DNA of 60,172 nt from Acidimicrobiales bacterium (lineage in GTDB: Bacteria > Actinomycetota > Acidimicrobiia > Acidimicrobiales > JAKAVM01). Under the pieces are notes generated by a model. It was not told where the DNA came from and searched no databases. It saw nothing but the letters and a program-made list of their open reading frames with translations. Both the position numbers and the translations under genes were made by a program. Below are positions 52,637 to 60,172 of this stretch, piece by piece (positions within the stretch are counted from its first letter, which is position 1; the number at the start of each line of letters is the position of its first letter). The stretch is from NCBI GenBank assembly GCA_027452005.1, contig DAIDHF010000014.1, forward strand, positions 1 to 60,172, in the 5' to 3' direction.

Positions 52637-55600
52637 GTGATTGAGGTAGTGTTACGTACTCTTGTGCGTTTATTGATACTTTGTAGTCTCGTCGCGGGCA
52701 CACTCGGGCTCGAAGTCGGGATTGGGATGTCTCCGGCGTTTGCTTCTTCTTCATATACAACCGCCGTTCTATCAAACAGCCCGGTGGCCTACTGGCCGAT
52801 GAATGAAACCTCGGGTTCAACCTTTGCAGATGACTCTGGGAATGGATACACGGGAACCGTCGGGTCCGGGGTCACCCTTGGGAACTCTCCTGGGCCCATT
52901 ACACTGTCTTCCAACAATGAATTCCCGGCGAGTTCCTCCGGCAATCCAATGTCCACGTCCTCGGCACCCCAGACAAATGCCACGGCCTGGACTGACGAGA
53001 TCTGGTTCAAGACCTCTCAGACTTCGAACGCCGTCATGCTAAGTGATCGAAACATGTCCGGTGGAGGATCGGGAATGTCGCTGTCTCTGGAAATCGGGGG
53101 GAGCCCCATAAGTGGATCGGCCGGGTCTGTTGGCTTCGGCCTTGACTCGAACGCCATCTGGATCGGGGTACAGACCACGACTGCCTACAACGACAATAAG
53201 TGGCACTATGCAGTAGGTGTCTGGTCAGCTTCTAGCGGTACCTCTATCGCGACAAGTCAGTTCTCAATTTATATCGACGGAGCTTTAGCAGCTACTACGG
53301 CCCACTCGACAGGTAGCGCAACGTCACCACTTTCCGGGTCAGGTGGCGAGACAATTGGGGCCCAAAATAACGGTGCACTGCTATTTTATGGAGATCTCTC
53401 TCGGGCAGCGATATACAACTCTGCGCTTTCCGCATCAAGCATATCAACCCACTACAAGGACGCCGGAACGATCATCCAGGCCAGCCCGACTACTGGTCTG
53501 CAAACATCTGGAAAGTCGTTTTCGGACCAGCTAAATGTTACTGGAAATTCGGGGGCAGTTACTTTCGCGGTTACCACTCCAAGCCCGGCCTTTAGCGTTT
53601 CGTCATCTGGGGCTGTCTCGTCGACTTCTGCCTTGGCCACCGGAACTTACGTGGTGTCGGGTACCGACTCAGACACCTCGGGAAACCAGGGTAGCTGGTC
53701 TTATACCTTGACGGTAGCCGCAGCAGGATCACAGTACAAGACAGCGGTACTAAATAGCACTCCTGAGGCATACTGGCCCCTGAATGACGCTTCCGGATCC
53801 TCCACCTTTGTTGACGACTCAGGCAATGGATATACGGGGACCGTGGGCTCTGGAGTTTCTCTTGGAAATTCTCCCGGCCCGATTATCTCCTCTTCTAACA
53901 ATCTTTATCCGGTAGCTTCAGGTACCGGTCCCCTGTCAACTTCAAGTGCCCCGCAGTCTAATGCGGTCGCCTGGACTGATGAGATCTGGTTCAAGACCAC
54001 CTCGACTTCCAATGCAGTACTCCTAAGTGACCGAGGTGAGGCTAGCGGGGGAGGTGGCCTCTCGTTGTCTCTTGAAATTGGCGGGAGCCCAATAAGCGCA
54101 CAGGCCGGTTCAGTGGGCTTCGGCGTGGATTCCAACAACATTTGGGTTGGCGTACAGACTAATTCGACCTATAACGACGGAAGCTGGCACTACGCTGTGG
54201 GAGTCTGGTCGGCTCCAAGTGGAACTGCTATCTCAACCAGTCAGTTTTCAATATACATTGACGGCTCGGCAGTGGCCACAAGTGCTCACTCGACCGGATC
54301 GGCAACTTCTCCCCTGTCGGGACTTGGAGGTGAGACTATTGGCTCGCAAGATGGAAGTCCCTATCAGCTTCCGTTTTCTGGAGACCTAGCCAGAGCGGCA
54401 ATATATGGATCCTCTCTTTCGGCATCTCGAATTCTTACCCACTATGAGGCTGGAGCTGGCAAAATAGTTCAGTCGGCACCCACAACTGGGTCTACTACGG
54501 TCGGGACGAACTACGCCAACCAATTGAACGTGACAGGAAACTCGGGCACGGTCACCTATAGCGTAACGACCCCAAGCCCGGCCTTCTCTGTTTCTTCAAC
54601 CGGAGCGGTCTCAGAGCCCGGCACGCTCTCTTCTGGAACTTACACGGTCTCGGGGACCGATTCTGACACTTCAAGCAACAGCGGGAGTTGGACGTTCACG
54701 TTGACCGTCGGCCAGGCGCCCACGATTACAAGTGCCTCGTCAACCACCTTTACCGCTGGGCTCACTAACTCGTTCTCGGTGACAACGGCAGCTGGTACCT
54801 ACCCTGGAGCTACCATTTCCAATAGTGCATTTACCGGATGCACCCCGTCTACCCTTCCAAGTGGGCTATCAATAAGTCCGTCTGGGACACTGACTAGCAC
54901 AACCTCCCTAATCGCAACCGGATCTTACACGCTTTGTCTCCAGGCTTCGAATGGGATAGGTTCACCGGGCACGCAGACATTTACACTGACCGTCCAATTC
55001 GACAACACCGGTTTTGCGAGTCCTGCTCAGCAAAACGAGTCCGGTGACTTCTTCGGAGTAGCCTACACCGGTTCCAATATTATTGCAGTCGGCGATGACA
55101 ACACCGCCACGTATGGCGAAATTAGTTATGAAACCGGGGATACAGGAAGCGACTGGAACGTAATTGACGACCTAAACAGTACCTCACCAACATCAAGTGA
55201 TGGTGCCGGAATTCAGACCGGTGCCCTGTATGGAGTTGCGTGTCCTACCTCGTCGGTGTGCGTGGCGGTAGGGCAGAACTCGGCCAGGAGCGCTGGCGAA
55301 ATCCTGTACACGACAAGTACTCCAACCAGTTCAAACTCTTGGCTCAGCGCAAGTGTACCGGCCGGAGTCACCGAGCTTTACTCGATATCGTGTGGCTCGG
55401 CCTCATCGTGCATTGCAGTCGGCCAGGCCGGAGGATCTGGGGCCATCGTGTCTACAACTAACGGTGGAGCCACCTGGACAACAAACTCGTCTGGAATCGA
55501 CACTTTGCCAACTAACCTTGGAACCATAACCGGGCTATTTGGAGTATCGTGCGTCTCTTCAAGCGACTGCAACGCAGTCGGGGAAGGCAACAACTCAGGA

Positions 55601-56059
55601 TCTCTTGACGGGGCGTTTCTTTACTACAACGGATCGAGTTGGACGACTCAGGCTTATACGTCTTCTGGGGGGGAGCTTTCGGGGATATCTTGCGTTAGTG
55701 CCTCGGTATGTTACGCCTCCGGATATGGAGGTGGGGCTGCCCAGGTCTACTCGACTTCGTCGGCCAACTCGGCGACTGGTGGGTGGACGTTGTCATCGAG
55801 TTGGGCAGGAAGTGCGGAGTTCTTGTACTCAGTTGACTGTTTGAGTTCAACCGTGTGCTACGCCGTAGGCTGGCACGGGGGATCTGGTCTGATCGAGGTC
55901 ACCTCAAACGGAGGTTCCACCTGGTCACCGATCTCAATTTCTGACGGAGAGATTGCCTGGTATGCAATTACCTGTCCCTCATCGTCCTCATTAGCATGTA
56001 CGGTCGTTGGTTCCAACGCGGCATCCCCGTTTTACCCGGTTGCCGCTTATGGCGACTAA
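52637..56059 (+). CDS. secreted protein: two LamG domains and a seven-repeat Cys-pair module
   Basis: An 1140-residue exported protein starting at GTG 52637 with AGGAAAGG upstream and a signal helix. Two similar LamG/concanavalin-like domains follow, each opening AYWPMNETSG or AYWPLNDASG with DDSGNGYTGTVGSGV and each followed by a cadherin/Ig-like segment (PSPAFSVSSxGAVS). A third Ig-like segment comes next. The last ~350 residues hold six Cys-pair repeats (VACPTSSVCVAVG type) plus a first degenerate copy without Cys (VAYTGSNIIAVGDD), seven in all. LamG domains usually bind sugars, so glycan adhesion is a reasonable guess. Confidence 0.88.
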   Translation: MIEVVLRTLVRLLILCSLVAGTLGLEVGIGMSPAFASSSYTTAVLSNSPVAYWPMNETSGSTFADDSGNGYTGTVGSGVTLGNSPGPITLSSNNEFPASSSGNPMSTSSAPQTNATAWTDEIWFKTSQTSNAVMLSDRNMSGGGSGMSLSLEIGGSPISGSAGSVGFGLDSNAIWIGVQTTTAYNDNKWHYAVGVWSASSGTSIATSQFSIYIDGALAATTAHSTGSATSPLSGSGGETIGAQNNGALLFYGDLSRAAIYNSALSASSISTHYKDAGTIIQASPTTGLQTSGKSFSDQLNVTGNSGAVTFAVTTPSPAFSVSSSGAVSSTSALATGTYVVSGTDSDTSGNQGSWSYTLTVAAAGSQYKTAVLNSTPEAYWPLNDASGSSTFVDDSGNGYTGTVGSGVSLGNSPGPIISSSNNLYPVASGTGPLSTSSAPQSNAVAWTDEIWFKTTSTSNAVLLSDRGEASGGGGLSLSLEIGGSPISAQAGSVGFGVDSNNIWVGVQTNSTYNDGSWHYAVGVWSAPSGTAISTSQFSIYIDGSAVATSAHSTGSATSPLSGLGGETIGSQDGSPYQLPFSGDLARAAIYGSSLSASRILTHYEAGAGKIVQSAPTTGSTTVGTNYANQLNVTGNSGTVTYSVTTPSPAFSVSSTGAVSEPGTLSSGTYTVSGTDSDTSSNSGSWTFTLTVGQAPTITSASSTTFTAGLTNSFSVTTAAGTYPGATISNSAFTGCTPSTLPSGLSISPSGTLTSTTSLIATGSYTLCLQASNGIGSPGTQTFTLTVQFDNTGFASPAQQNESGDFFGVAYTGSNIIAVGDDNTATYGEISYETGDTGSDWNVIDDLNSTSPTSSDGAGIQTGALYGVACPTSSVCVAVGQNSARSAGEILYTTSTPTSSNSWLSASVPAGVTELYSISCGSASSCIAVGQAGGSGAIVSTTNGGATWTTNSSGIDTLPTNLGTITGLFGVSCVSSSDCNAVGEGNNSGSLDGAFLYYNGSSWTTQAYTSSGGELSGISCVSASVCYASGYGGGAAQVYSTSSANSATGGWTLSSSWAGSAEFLYSVDCLSSTVCYAVGWHGGSGLIEVTSNGGSTWSPISISDGEIAWYAITCPSSSSLACTVVGSNAASPFYPVAAYGD

Positions 56060-56089
56060 CTTTCGTCGACACCTTATAGAATCTTCAGC

Positions 56090-57958
56090 GTGTCAAGTAA
56101 ACAAAGCGGAGCGCGTCTAAATAGTAATTATCCTTGGCTACCTGGTGATACTTTTAGCCATACAACCAAGATTGGATTCAAGAGACGAGTGAGCCTTTTA
56201 CTAGTCGTTGTTAGTCTGGCCTCAGCGACTCTTTTACTTGGCAACATGAGACTATCAAATGCCTCGGCAACTACAGTGGAGGTGATCACCACAGTTGCAG
56301 GCACGCCCCCGACATCAGGTTATGGCCCACCTGGTCCGGCCACCTCAACCCAACTCGATAACCCCCAGGGTGTTGCTGTAGATGGATCTGGAAACTTATA
56401 CGTCGCAGACACCGGTAACTGTGTGATCTGGAAGATTTCAGGGGGTACGGCAAGTATCTTTGCTGGTGACCACACCTGTGGAGGCACCGGAGTCGGGGGT
56501 CTCGCTACGGCAGGAGAACTCGACTACCCAGATGCCCTCGCCTTCGATCAAGCTGGCAACTTGTACGTCGACAACAAGGGCGACTGCACGATAGAAGAGG
56601 TGTCGCATGTCAACTCAGATATCTCATTAGTAGCCGGTACTGGTACCTGTCATCTGTCTACATCCGGGGGCCTAACGGGCTCGGTGAGCCTTGCCTCCCC
56701 AGTTGGCCTTGCGGTTGACTCGTCCGGCAATATCTATATTGCCGACTCAACGGCTTGTGTCGTCTGGAAAGTATCTGGAACAGAAATTTCAGACTTTGTG
56801 GGCAAGGCTGGTACGTGCGGGACAACCGGCCCGGGTGGTCCGGCAGACGCTGCCGAAATTGGCCGGGTATCGGCGCTGACCATGGACCCCTCGCAAAATC
56901 TATACGTGGGCGACCTCGACAACTGTAGTGTGTGGGAGGTGTCAACTAGCTCACCCGTACTTACTCTCTTTGCCGGGCAGGGAGGTGACAAGTGTGGTGA
57001 CTCCGGCGATGGTTATCCGGCCTCATTTTCAGTTTTAGGTCAGGTGACCGGGCTAGCAAGCGACTCACTCGGCGATATCTTTATCTCGGTTTCCGATTGG
57101 TGTGATGTTAGAGAGGTGTCTGCTCAAGGCTTCATTTCGACCCTGGTGGGCATATCTGGCGTTGAGACCTGTGGATATGCGGGAGATGGAGAACCCCCGG
57201 GTTCTACCGAACTATTTTCTCCTCACGGGCTCGTAGCAAACGCCAGTGGTGATCTCTACATTGCAGACTCGTCCAATAACGCAGTTCGTGAACTCAACAG
57301 CGTCGTCCCGACTATAACGTCCATCACCCCGTCGTTGGGACCCACTACTGGAGATACCCAGGTGACGCTGTTGGGGACAGGTTACGAAGGAACAAGTGCT
57401 GTTTTCTTTGGGGCCACCCGGGTACTTTCCTTTCAGGTAGTCTCCAACACGGTCATGTTCGCAACCTCACCAGGGATGCCAACCGGAACGTACGACATAA
57501 CCGTTATCAACTCCCAGGGAACCTCGGAGACGTCGTTAGCCGATCAATTTACCTACACAAATTCCACGACCACGTCTTCGTCTAGTTCATCGACTACGTC
57601 CCCGTCGAGTTCTACTTCAACTACTACCTCCTCGGGTCCGACCTCTTCAACTAGCACGACAAGTCCAACGAGTACATCATCTCCTGCCTCTACGACCACT
57701 GACGTAAGCCCGAAGGCTGTGGGTTACCTAGAGGTCGCCTCAGACGGGGGCGTGTTCGCCTTTGGGGACGCCGACTTCTTGGGTTCCATGGGTGGGAGGT
57801 CTCTCGTGGCCCCGATAGTCGGCCTGGCGATCACCCCAGACGGTCACGGTTACCTAGAGGTCGCCTCAGACGGGGGCGTGTTCGCCTTTGGGGACGCCAG
57901 CTTCTTGGGTTCCATGGGTGGGAGGTCTCTCGTGGCCCCGATAGTCGGCCTGGACTGA
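56090..57958 (+). CDS. secreted NHL-propeller, IPT/TIG and SFGD-repeat protein
   Basis: A 622-residue exported protein from GTG 56090. An N-terminal extension and signal helix (VSLLLVVVSLASATLLLG) precede six NHL repeats (GVAVDGSGNLYVADTGNCVIWKIS type), enough for one six-bladed propeller; five of six carry a Cys at the same place. An IPT/TIG domain (ITSITPSLGPTTGDTQVTLLG) and a Ser/Thr-rich linker follow. Two nearly identical GYLEVASDGGVFAFGD repeats end the protein abruptly. It starts 30 bp after the LamG gene and may be co-transcribed. Protein-protein or sugar binding is likely; no catalytic motif is seen. Confidence 0.87.
   Translation: MSSKQSGARLNSNYPWLPGDTFSHTTKIGFKRRVSLLLVVVSLASATLLLGNMRLSNASATTVEVITTVAGTPPTSGYGPPGPATSTQLDNPQGVAVDGSGNLYVADTGNCVIWKISGGTASIFAGDHTCGGTGVGGLATAGELDYPDALAFDQAGNLYVDNKGDCTIEEVSHVNSDISLVAGTGTCHLSTSGGLTGSVSLASPVGLAVDSSGNIYIADSTACVVWKVSGTEISDFVGKAGTCGTTGPGGPADAAEIGRVSALTMDPSQNLYVGDLDNCSVWEVSTSSPVLTLFAGQGGDKCGDSGDGYPASFSVLGQVTGLASDSLGDIFISVSDWCDVREVSAQGFISTLVGISGVETCGYAGDGEPPGSTELFSPHGLVANASGDLYIADSSNNAVRELNSVVPTITSITPSLGPTTGDTQVTLLGTGYEGTSAVFFGATRVLSFQVVSNTVMFATSPGMPTGTYDITVINSQGTSETSLADQFTYTNSTTTSSSSSSTTSPSSSTSTTTSSGPTSSTSTTSPTSTSSPASTTTDVSPKAVGYLEVASDGGVFAFGDADFLGSMGGRSLVAPIVGLAITPDGHGYLEVASDGGVFAFGDASFLGSMGGRSLVAPIVGLD
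57722..57953 (+). repeat. 126-bp-period direct repeat at the end of the NHL protein gene
   Basis: Copies at 57722-57827 and 57848-57953 are 106 bp each and differ at two adjacent bases. The second copy runs into the stop codon, so repeat gain or loss sets the protein's C-terminus. Confidence 0.9.
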
Positions 57959-57962
57959 TATG

Positions 57963-58011
57963 TAGCTCGCTCTACTAGATCCTCTCGGGGAATTCGTAGA
58001 GCTATGAGCTA
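57963..58011. terminator. hairpin between convergent genes
   Basis: TAGCTC and GCTCTAC on the left pair with GTAGAGC and GAGCTA on the right: 13 base pairs with a 3-nt bulge and a 20-nt loop. It starts 5 bp after the NHL gene stop, facing the phosphoesterase gene end. Without a T-run it may act as a transcript-end stabiliser rather than a strict intrinsic terminator. Confidence 0.5.
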
Positions 58012-58052
58012 ATCACTATCCCTGCCATGTTGGGCTTGAAACGCGAACTCAG

Positions 58053-59585
58053 TTAGCCGGTAAGGGTGGTCTTGGGATGAACCGGTAAGATGACGGGCTT
58101 TCGAGGAGACTGGTTGAAATCAAAGTCGTTTATAAGATTGCCCAAGATCTTGGCATCTTCTCGGACATCAGGACGAGGGTCGGGACGTCCATCGGTGGCC
58201 GGATTTAGCCTTTGCCCGTTGAGAAAGTCGTCCTCTATAAACTTGTCATAGGCATCGAAGCTGAGTGTCTGGTGGTCGATAAAACCTTTTTTTGCGTACG
58301 GACTAATCACAAGTCCTGGTACCCGGAGACCGTATCCGTTCTCGTCAACAGTTGGTGGGACCGTGTTGTCATAAAAACCTCCCCAGTCGTCCCAGGCCAA
58401 AAATATCGCTGTCGAATCCCAGTCAGGACTCTTCATGATCGCGTTAATAAGGCTCGTCACGTAACTCTGACCAGCACTCACCGGTGACGGCGGGTGCTCA
58501 CTTACGGCCCCTGATGGTACCACCCAAGAAACACGTGGGAGCGTTCCCTTCTTGGCTTGGGCATAGAAATTAGAAACGTCCTGTATGTTTGCAAGCTGTC
58601 CGTCTAGCTGGACTGTATTGAACCAGGGCAGTGGATTCCAGATACCCGGGGTCGATGAATTTTGAGCAACCGGCGAGCAAGTCTCGGCTGCCGGGTTCTC
58701 ACAGTCGGGTTCGGTGCCACTCACCACATAATACCCCCAGCTAACGTGATTCTTGTGGAGCAGATAGGTTATGTCCGTCCAGGCATAGTTGGGTTGCCCG
58801 GCCGGTTGCCCGGGAGTTGATGGCCCTGTAGAGACCGTTGGAGTCGCCCCCGGGTTATTCTTTATTTGGACTTTTGGATATCTCGTGGGTCCTCTCTCAC
58901 CGGCCAACACGGACGGTCGGTTGGGCGGTATCTCGGCTGGCCTCGTCTGGACGTTGTTAGTACAACTCGCCGGGTTGTCATAGGTAGTGCAGAACGCCGA
59001 CCACTCAGATACCAAGAACAGGTGTGAGGGAAGGCTCCAAGACGCATTGGGCTCGAACATGTGGTCCTGCAAGACGAAGTCTTTGGCATATGTCCAGTAG
59101 TTTGGGATGTCGCTCTGAGTATGATATCCCATCACGTCAGGATTGGCCGAGTTGGTGCACGCCGGATCGTTTGGGTTTAAACAGCCGCGCCGCCCAGACT
59201 CGGCCTGGGCTATAAATCCGTTCATAGCCCCCCCGCTGATATCTGCAATAGCGTTGGACTGTGAATGAGGACCTCCGCCATTGACGTCGGCATGGTCGAC
59301 ATAGGGAGCCACGCACGCACCGGTCTCGGGATCGTTCACACATACAGAGGGTTTTCCATTTTTCATCGGGATACCGTCAGCTCCGGGATAAGTCCCGAAG
59401 TAGTTATCGAAGGACCTATTCTCTTGCATGATAATGACGACGTGCTTGATCTTATGTACGGACGCAGGGACTACATAGGAGCCGGTTGGTCCCCCGGGTA
59501 CTCTCTCGATAGGTGCCTGGGTACAGGCGCCGACCAGAATGGCCATGCACCCCACCAGGAACCAGTTTGGTAGTCTGAAACTCAT
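58053..59585 (-). CDS. secreted phosphoesterase (phospholipase C / acid phosphatase family) lipoprotein
   Basis: A 510-residue protein of the PF04185 phosphoesterase family, which hydrolyses phospholipid or other phosphate esters outside the cell. The lipobox LVGAC gives lipidated C21. The active-site opening KHVVIIMQENRSFDNYFG has E55 and N56. Later family motifs are DHMFEPNASWSLPSHLFLVSEWSA, SWVVPSG and AIFLAWDDWGGFYDNTVPP, and the end DGRPDPRPDVRE. The start is ATG 59585. The truncated membrane protein lies upstream on the same strand, 24 bp away, and may be co-transcribed. Confidence 0.9.
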   Translation of the reverse strand: MSFRLPNWFLVGCMAILVGACTQAPIERVPGGPTGSYVVPASVHKIKHVVIIMQENRSFDNYFGTYPGADGIPMKNGKPSVCVNDPETGACVAPYVDHADVNGGGPHSQSNAIADISGGAMNGFIAQAESGRRGCLNPNDPACTNSANPDVMGYHTQSDIPNYWTYAKDFVLQDHMFEPNASWSLPSHLFLVSEWSAFCTTYDNPASCTNNVQTRPAEIPPNRPSVLAGERGPTRYPKVQIKNNPGATPTVSTGPSTPGQPAGQPNYAWTDITYLLHKNHVSWGYYVVSGTEPDCENPAAETCSPVAQNSSTPGIWNPLPWFNTVQLDGQLANIQDVSNFYAQAKKGTLPRVSWVVPSGAVSEHPPSPVSAGQSYVTSLINAIMKSPDWDSTAIFLAWDDWGGFYDNTVPPTVDENGYGLRVPGLVISPYAKKGFIDHQTLSFDAYDKFIEDDFLNGQRLNPATDGRPDPRPDVREDAKILGNLINDFDFNQSPRKPVILPVHPKTTLTG

Positions 59586-59609
59586 ACCCCGAGAGTTTAC
59601 ACGTACGGC

Positions 59610-60172
59610 CTAGTTCGCGCACTCCTCAACCGGGGCTTCACCAATGGTCGCCATCCGACCATATTTCATGTGGGCGTACAGCCAGAATACCGCCGCAGCA
59701 ATACTTGACGCTATAAAGATTGCCAACATCGGGATGATCGAAGTGTTTGAATTACCCCCATAGCCAGCTGCGGTTGGGTGGAGAATGAACTGGACAAATA
59801 TAAAGGTAACTACCACGTACATGATCGCCCATACCGTCTTGGACCACCTAAATATGATCTCCCCGTCCATGTATCTGGCCGGGATGAGCGAGAAGAACAG
59901 TGCCTGAAGGCCACAGATCCAAAGGTAAGACAGTAAGGACTCGGCTACCAGCAGCCAAAAACCGTGATTGCCAGCAATCACCCGTGAGTTGACCGAGCCG
60001 TAAGCAATCCAGGCAACAACCCCGACTAGGAAAAGCCATACGTATGCCAGGCTCGTTGAACGTCCGTCCTCCTCCCCGGTTGGCTTGGTCCTGAACATCA
60101 TGGCGGCCATAATTCCGAACACGTACCCTGGTTCAAAATGAGAAATTCTAGAAAACACGTCAAAGATTAGAG
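59610..60172 (-). CDS. C-terminal membrane domain of a large protein (5' part beyond window)
   Basis: The frame is open to the right edge, so only the last ~187 residues are seen. They hold about four or five membrane helices and match the C-terminus of the 2085-residue surface protein: FSRISHFEPGYVFG, AGNHGFWLL, LLSYLWICGLQALFFSLIPARYMDGE, FIFVQFILHPTAAGYGGN. This is therefore probably another giant anchored protein or a paralogous stand-alone membrane protein. The His, Glu and Pro of HFEPGY and the Asp-Gly after IPxxY/M are shared. The function is unknown. Confidence 0.85.
   Translation of the reverse strand, partial: LIFDVFSRISHFEPGYVFGIMAAMMFRTKPTGEEDGRSTSLAYVWLFLVGVVAWIAYGSVNSRVIAGNHGFWLLVAESLLSYLWICGLQALFFSLIPARYMDGEIIFRWSKTVWAIMYVVVTFIFVQFILHPTAAGYGGNSNTSIIPMLAIFIASSIAAAVFWLYAHMKYGRMATIGEAPVEECAN

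Overview
The window looks like chromosome from an actinobacterium, most probably class Acidimicrobiia. The evidence is the gene order tRNA-Thr / tRNA-Met / rpmG / tRNA-Trp / secE / nusG / rplK / rplA / rplJ / rplL / rpoB / rpoC, an actinobacterial-type NusG with a long acidic N-terminus, an MptB-like mannosyltransferase, an F420/LLM-type oxidoreductase, and many secreted proteins with GYWLVxSDGGxFxFGD repeats, which are common in that class. Many starts are GTG or TTG. The taxonomic call is inference; no rRNA gene is present.

Layout. Positions 1-14116 hold the transcription/translation cluster, all on the minus strand. It ends in an unusual way: a secreted repeat protein begins 14 nt after the rpoC stop, and its ribosome-binding site overlaps that stop. 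Positions 14314-26315 hold a GNAT acetyltransferase, a 2085-residue surface protein, an MptB-like mannosyltransferase, an acyltransferase-3/SGNH protein and a haloalkane dehalogenase-type hydrolase. Positions 26295-32203 hold small metabolic and regulatory genes: an LLM oxidoreductase, three unrecognised small genes, an MFS transporter facing an ArsR regulator whose operator is a perfect 18-bp palindrome, a double AHSA1 protein and an aldo/keto reductase.

Positions 32242-45752 look like an envelope-export island. A seven-gene minus-strand run (lipoprotein, adaptor, ABC ATPase, MacB-like permease, Ig-like surface protein, secreted His-rich protein, internally duplicated membrane protein) is divergent from its own two-component system across a spacer with two strong dyads. 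The permease carries one in-frame TAA in an otherwise intact frame. A TetR/MMPL pair follows. Positions 46131-60172 are dominated by exported proteins (YHYH, LprG/LolA-like, LamG, NHL/IPT, phosphoesterase) plus an MprAB-like two-component system.

The unifying theme is a network of surface proteins built from two repeat modules. One is a Cys-pair repeat (SCPSxxxCxAVD type), which occurs 7, 28 and 7 times in three proteins. The other is the GYWxVxSDGGxFxFGD repeat, present in four proteins. The 2085-residue protein ends in a multi-pass membrane domain that recurs in the truncated gene at the right edge.
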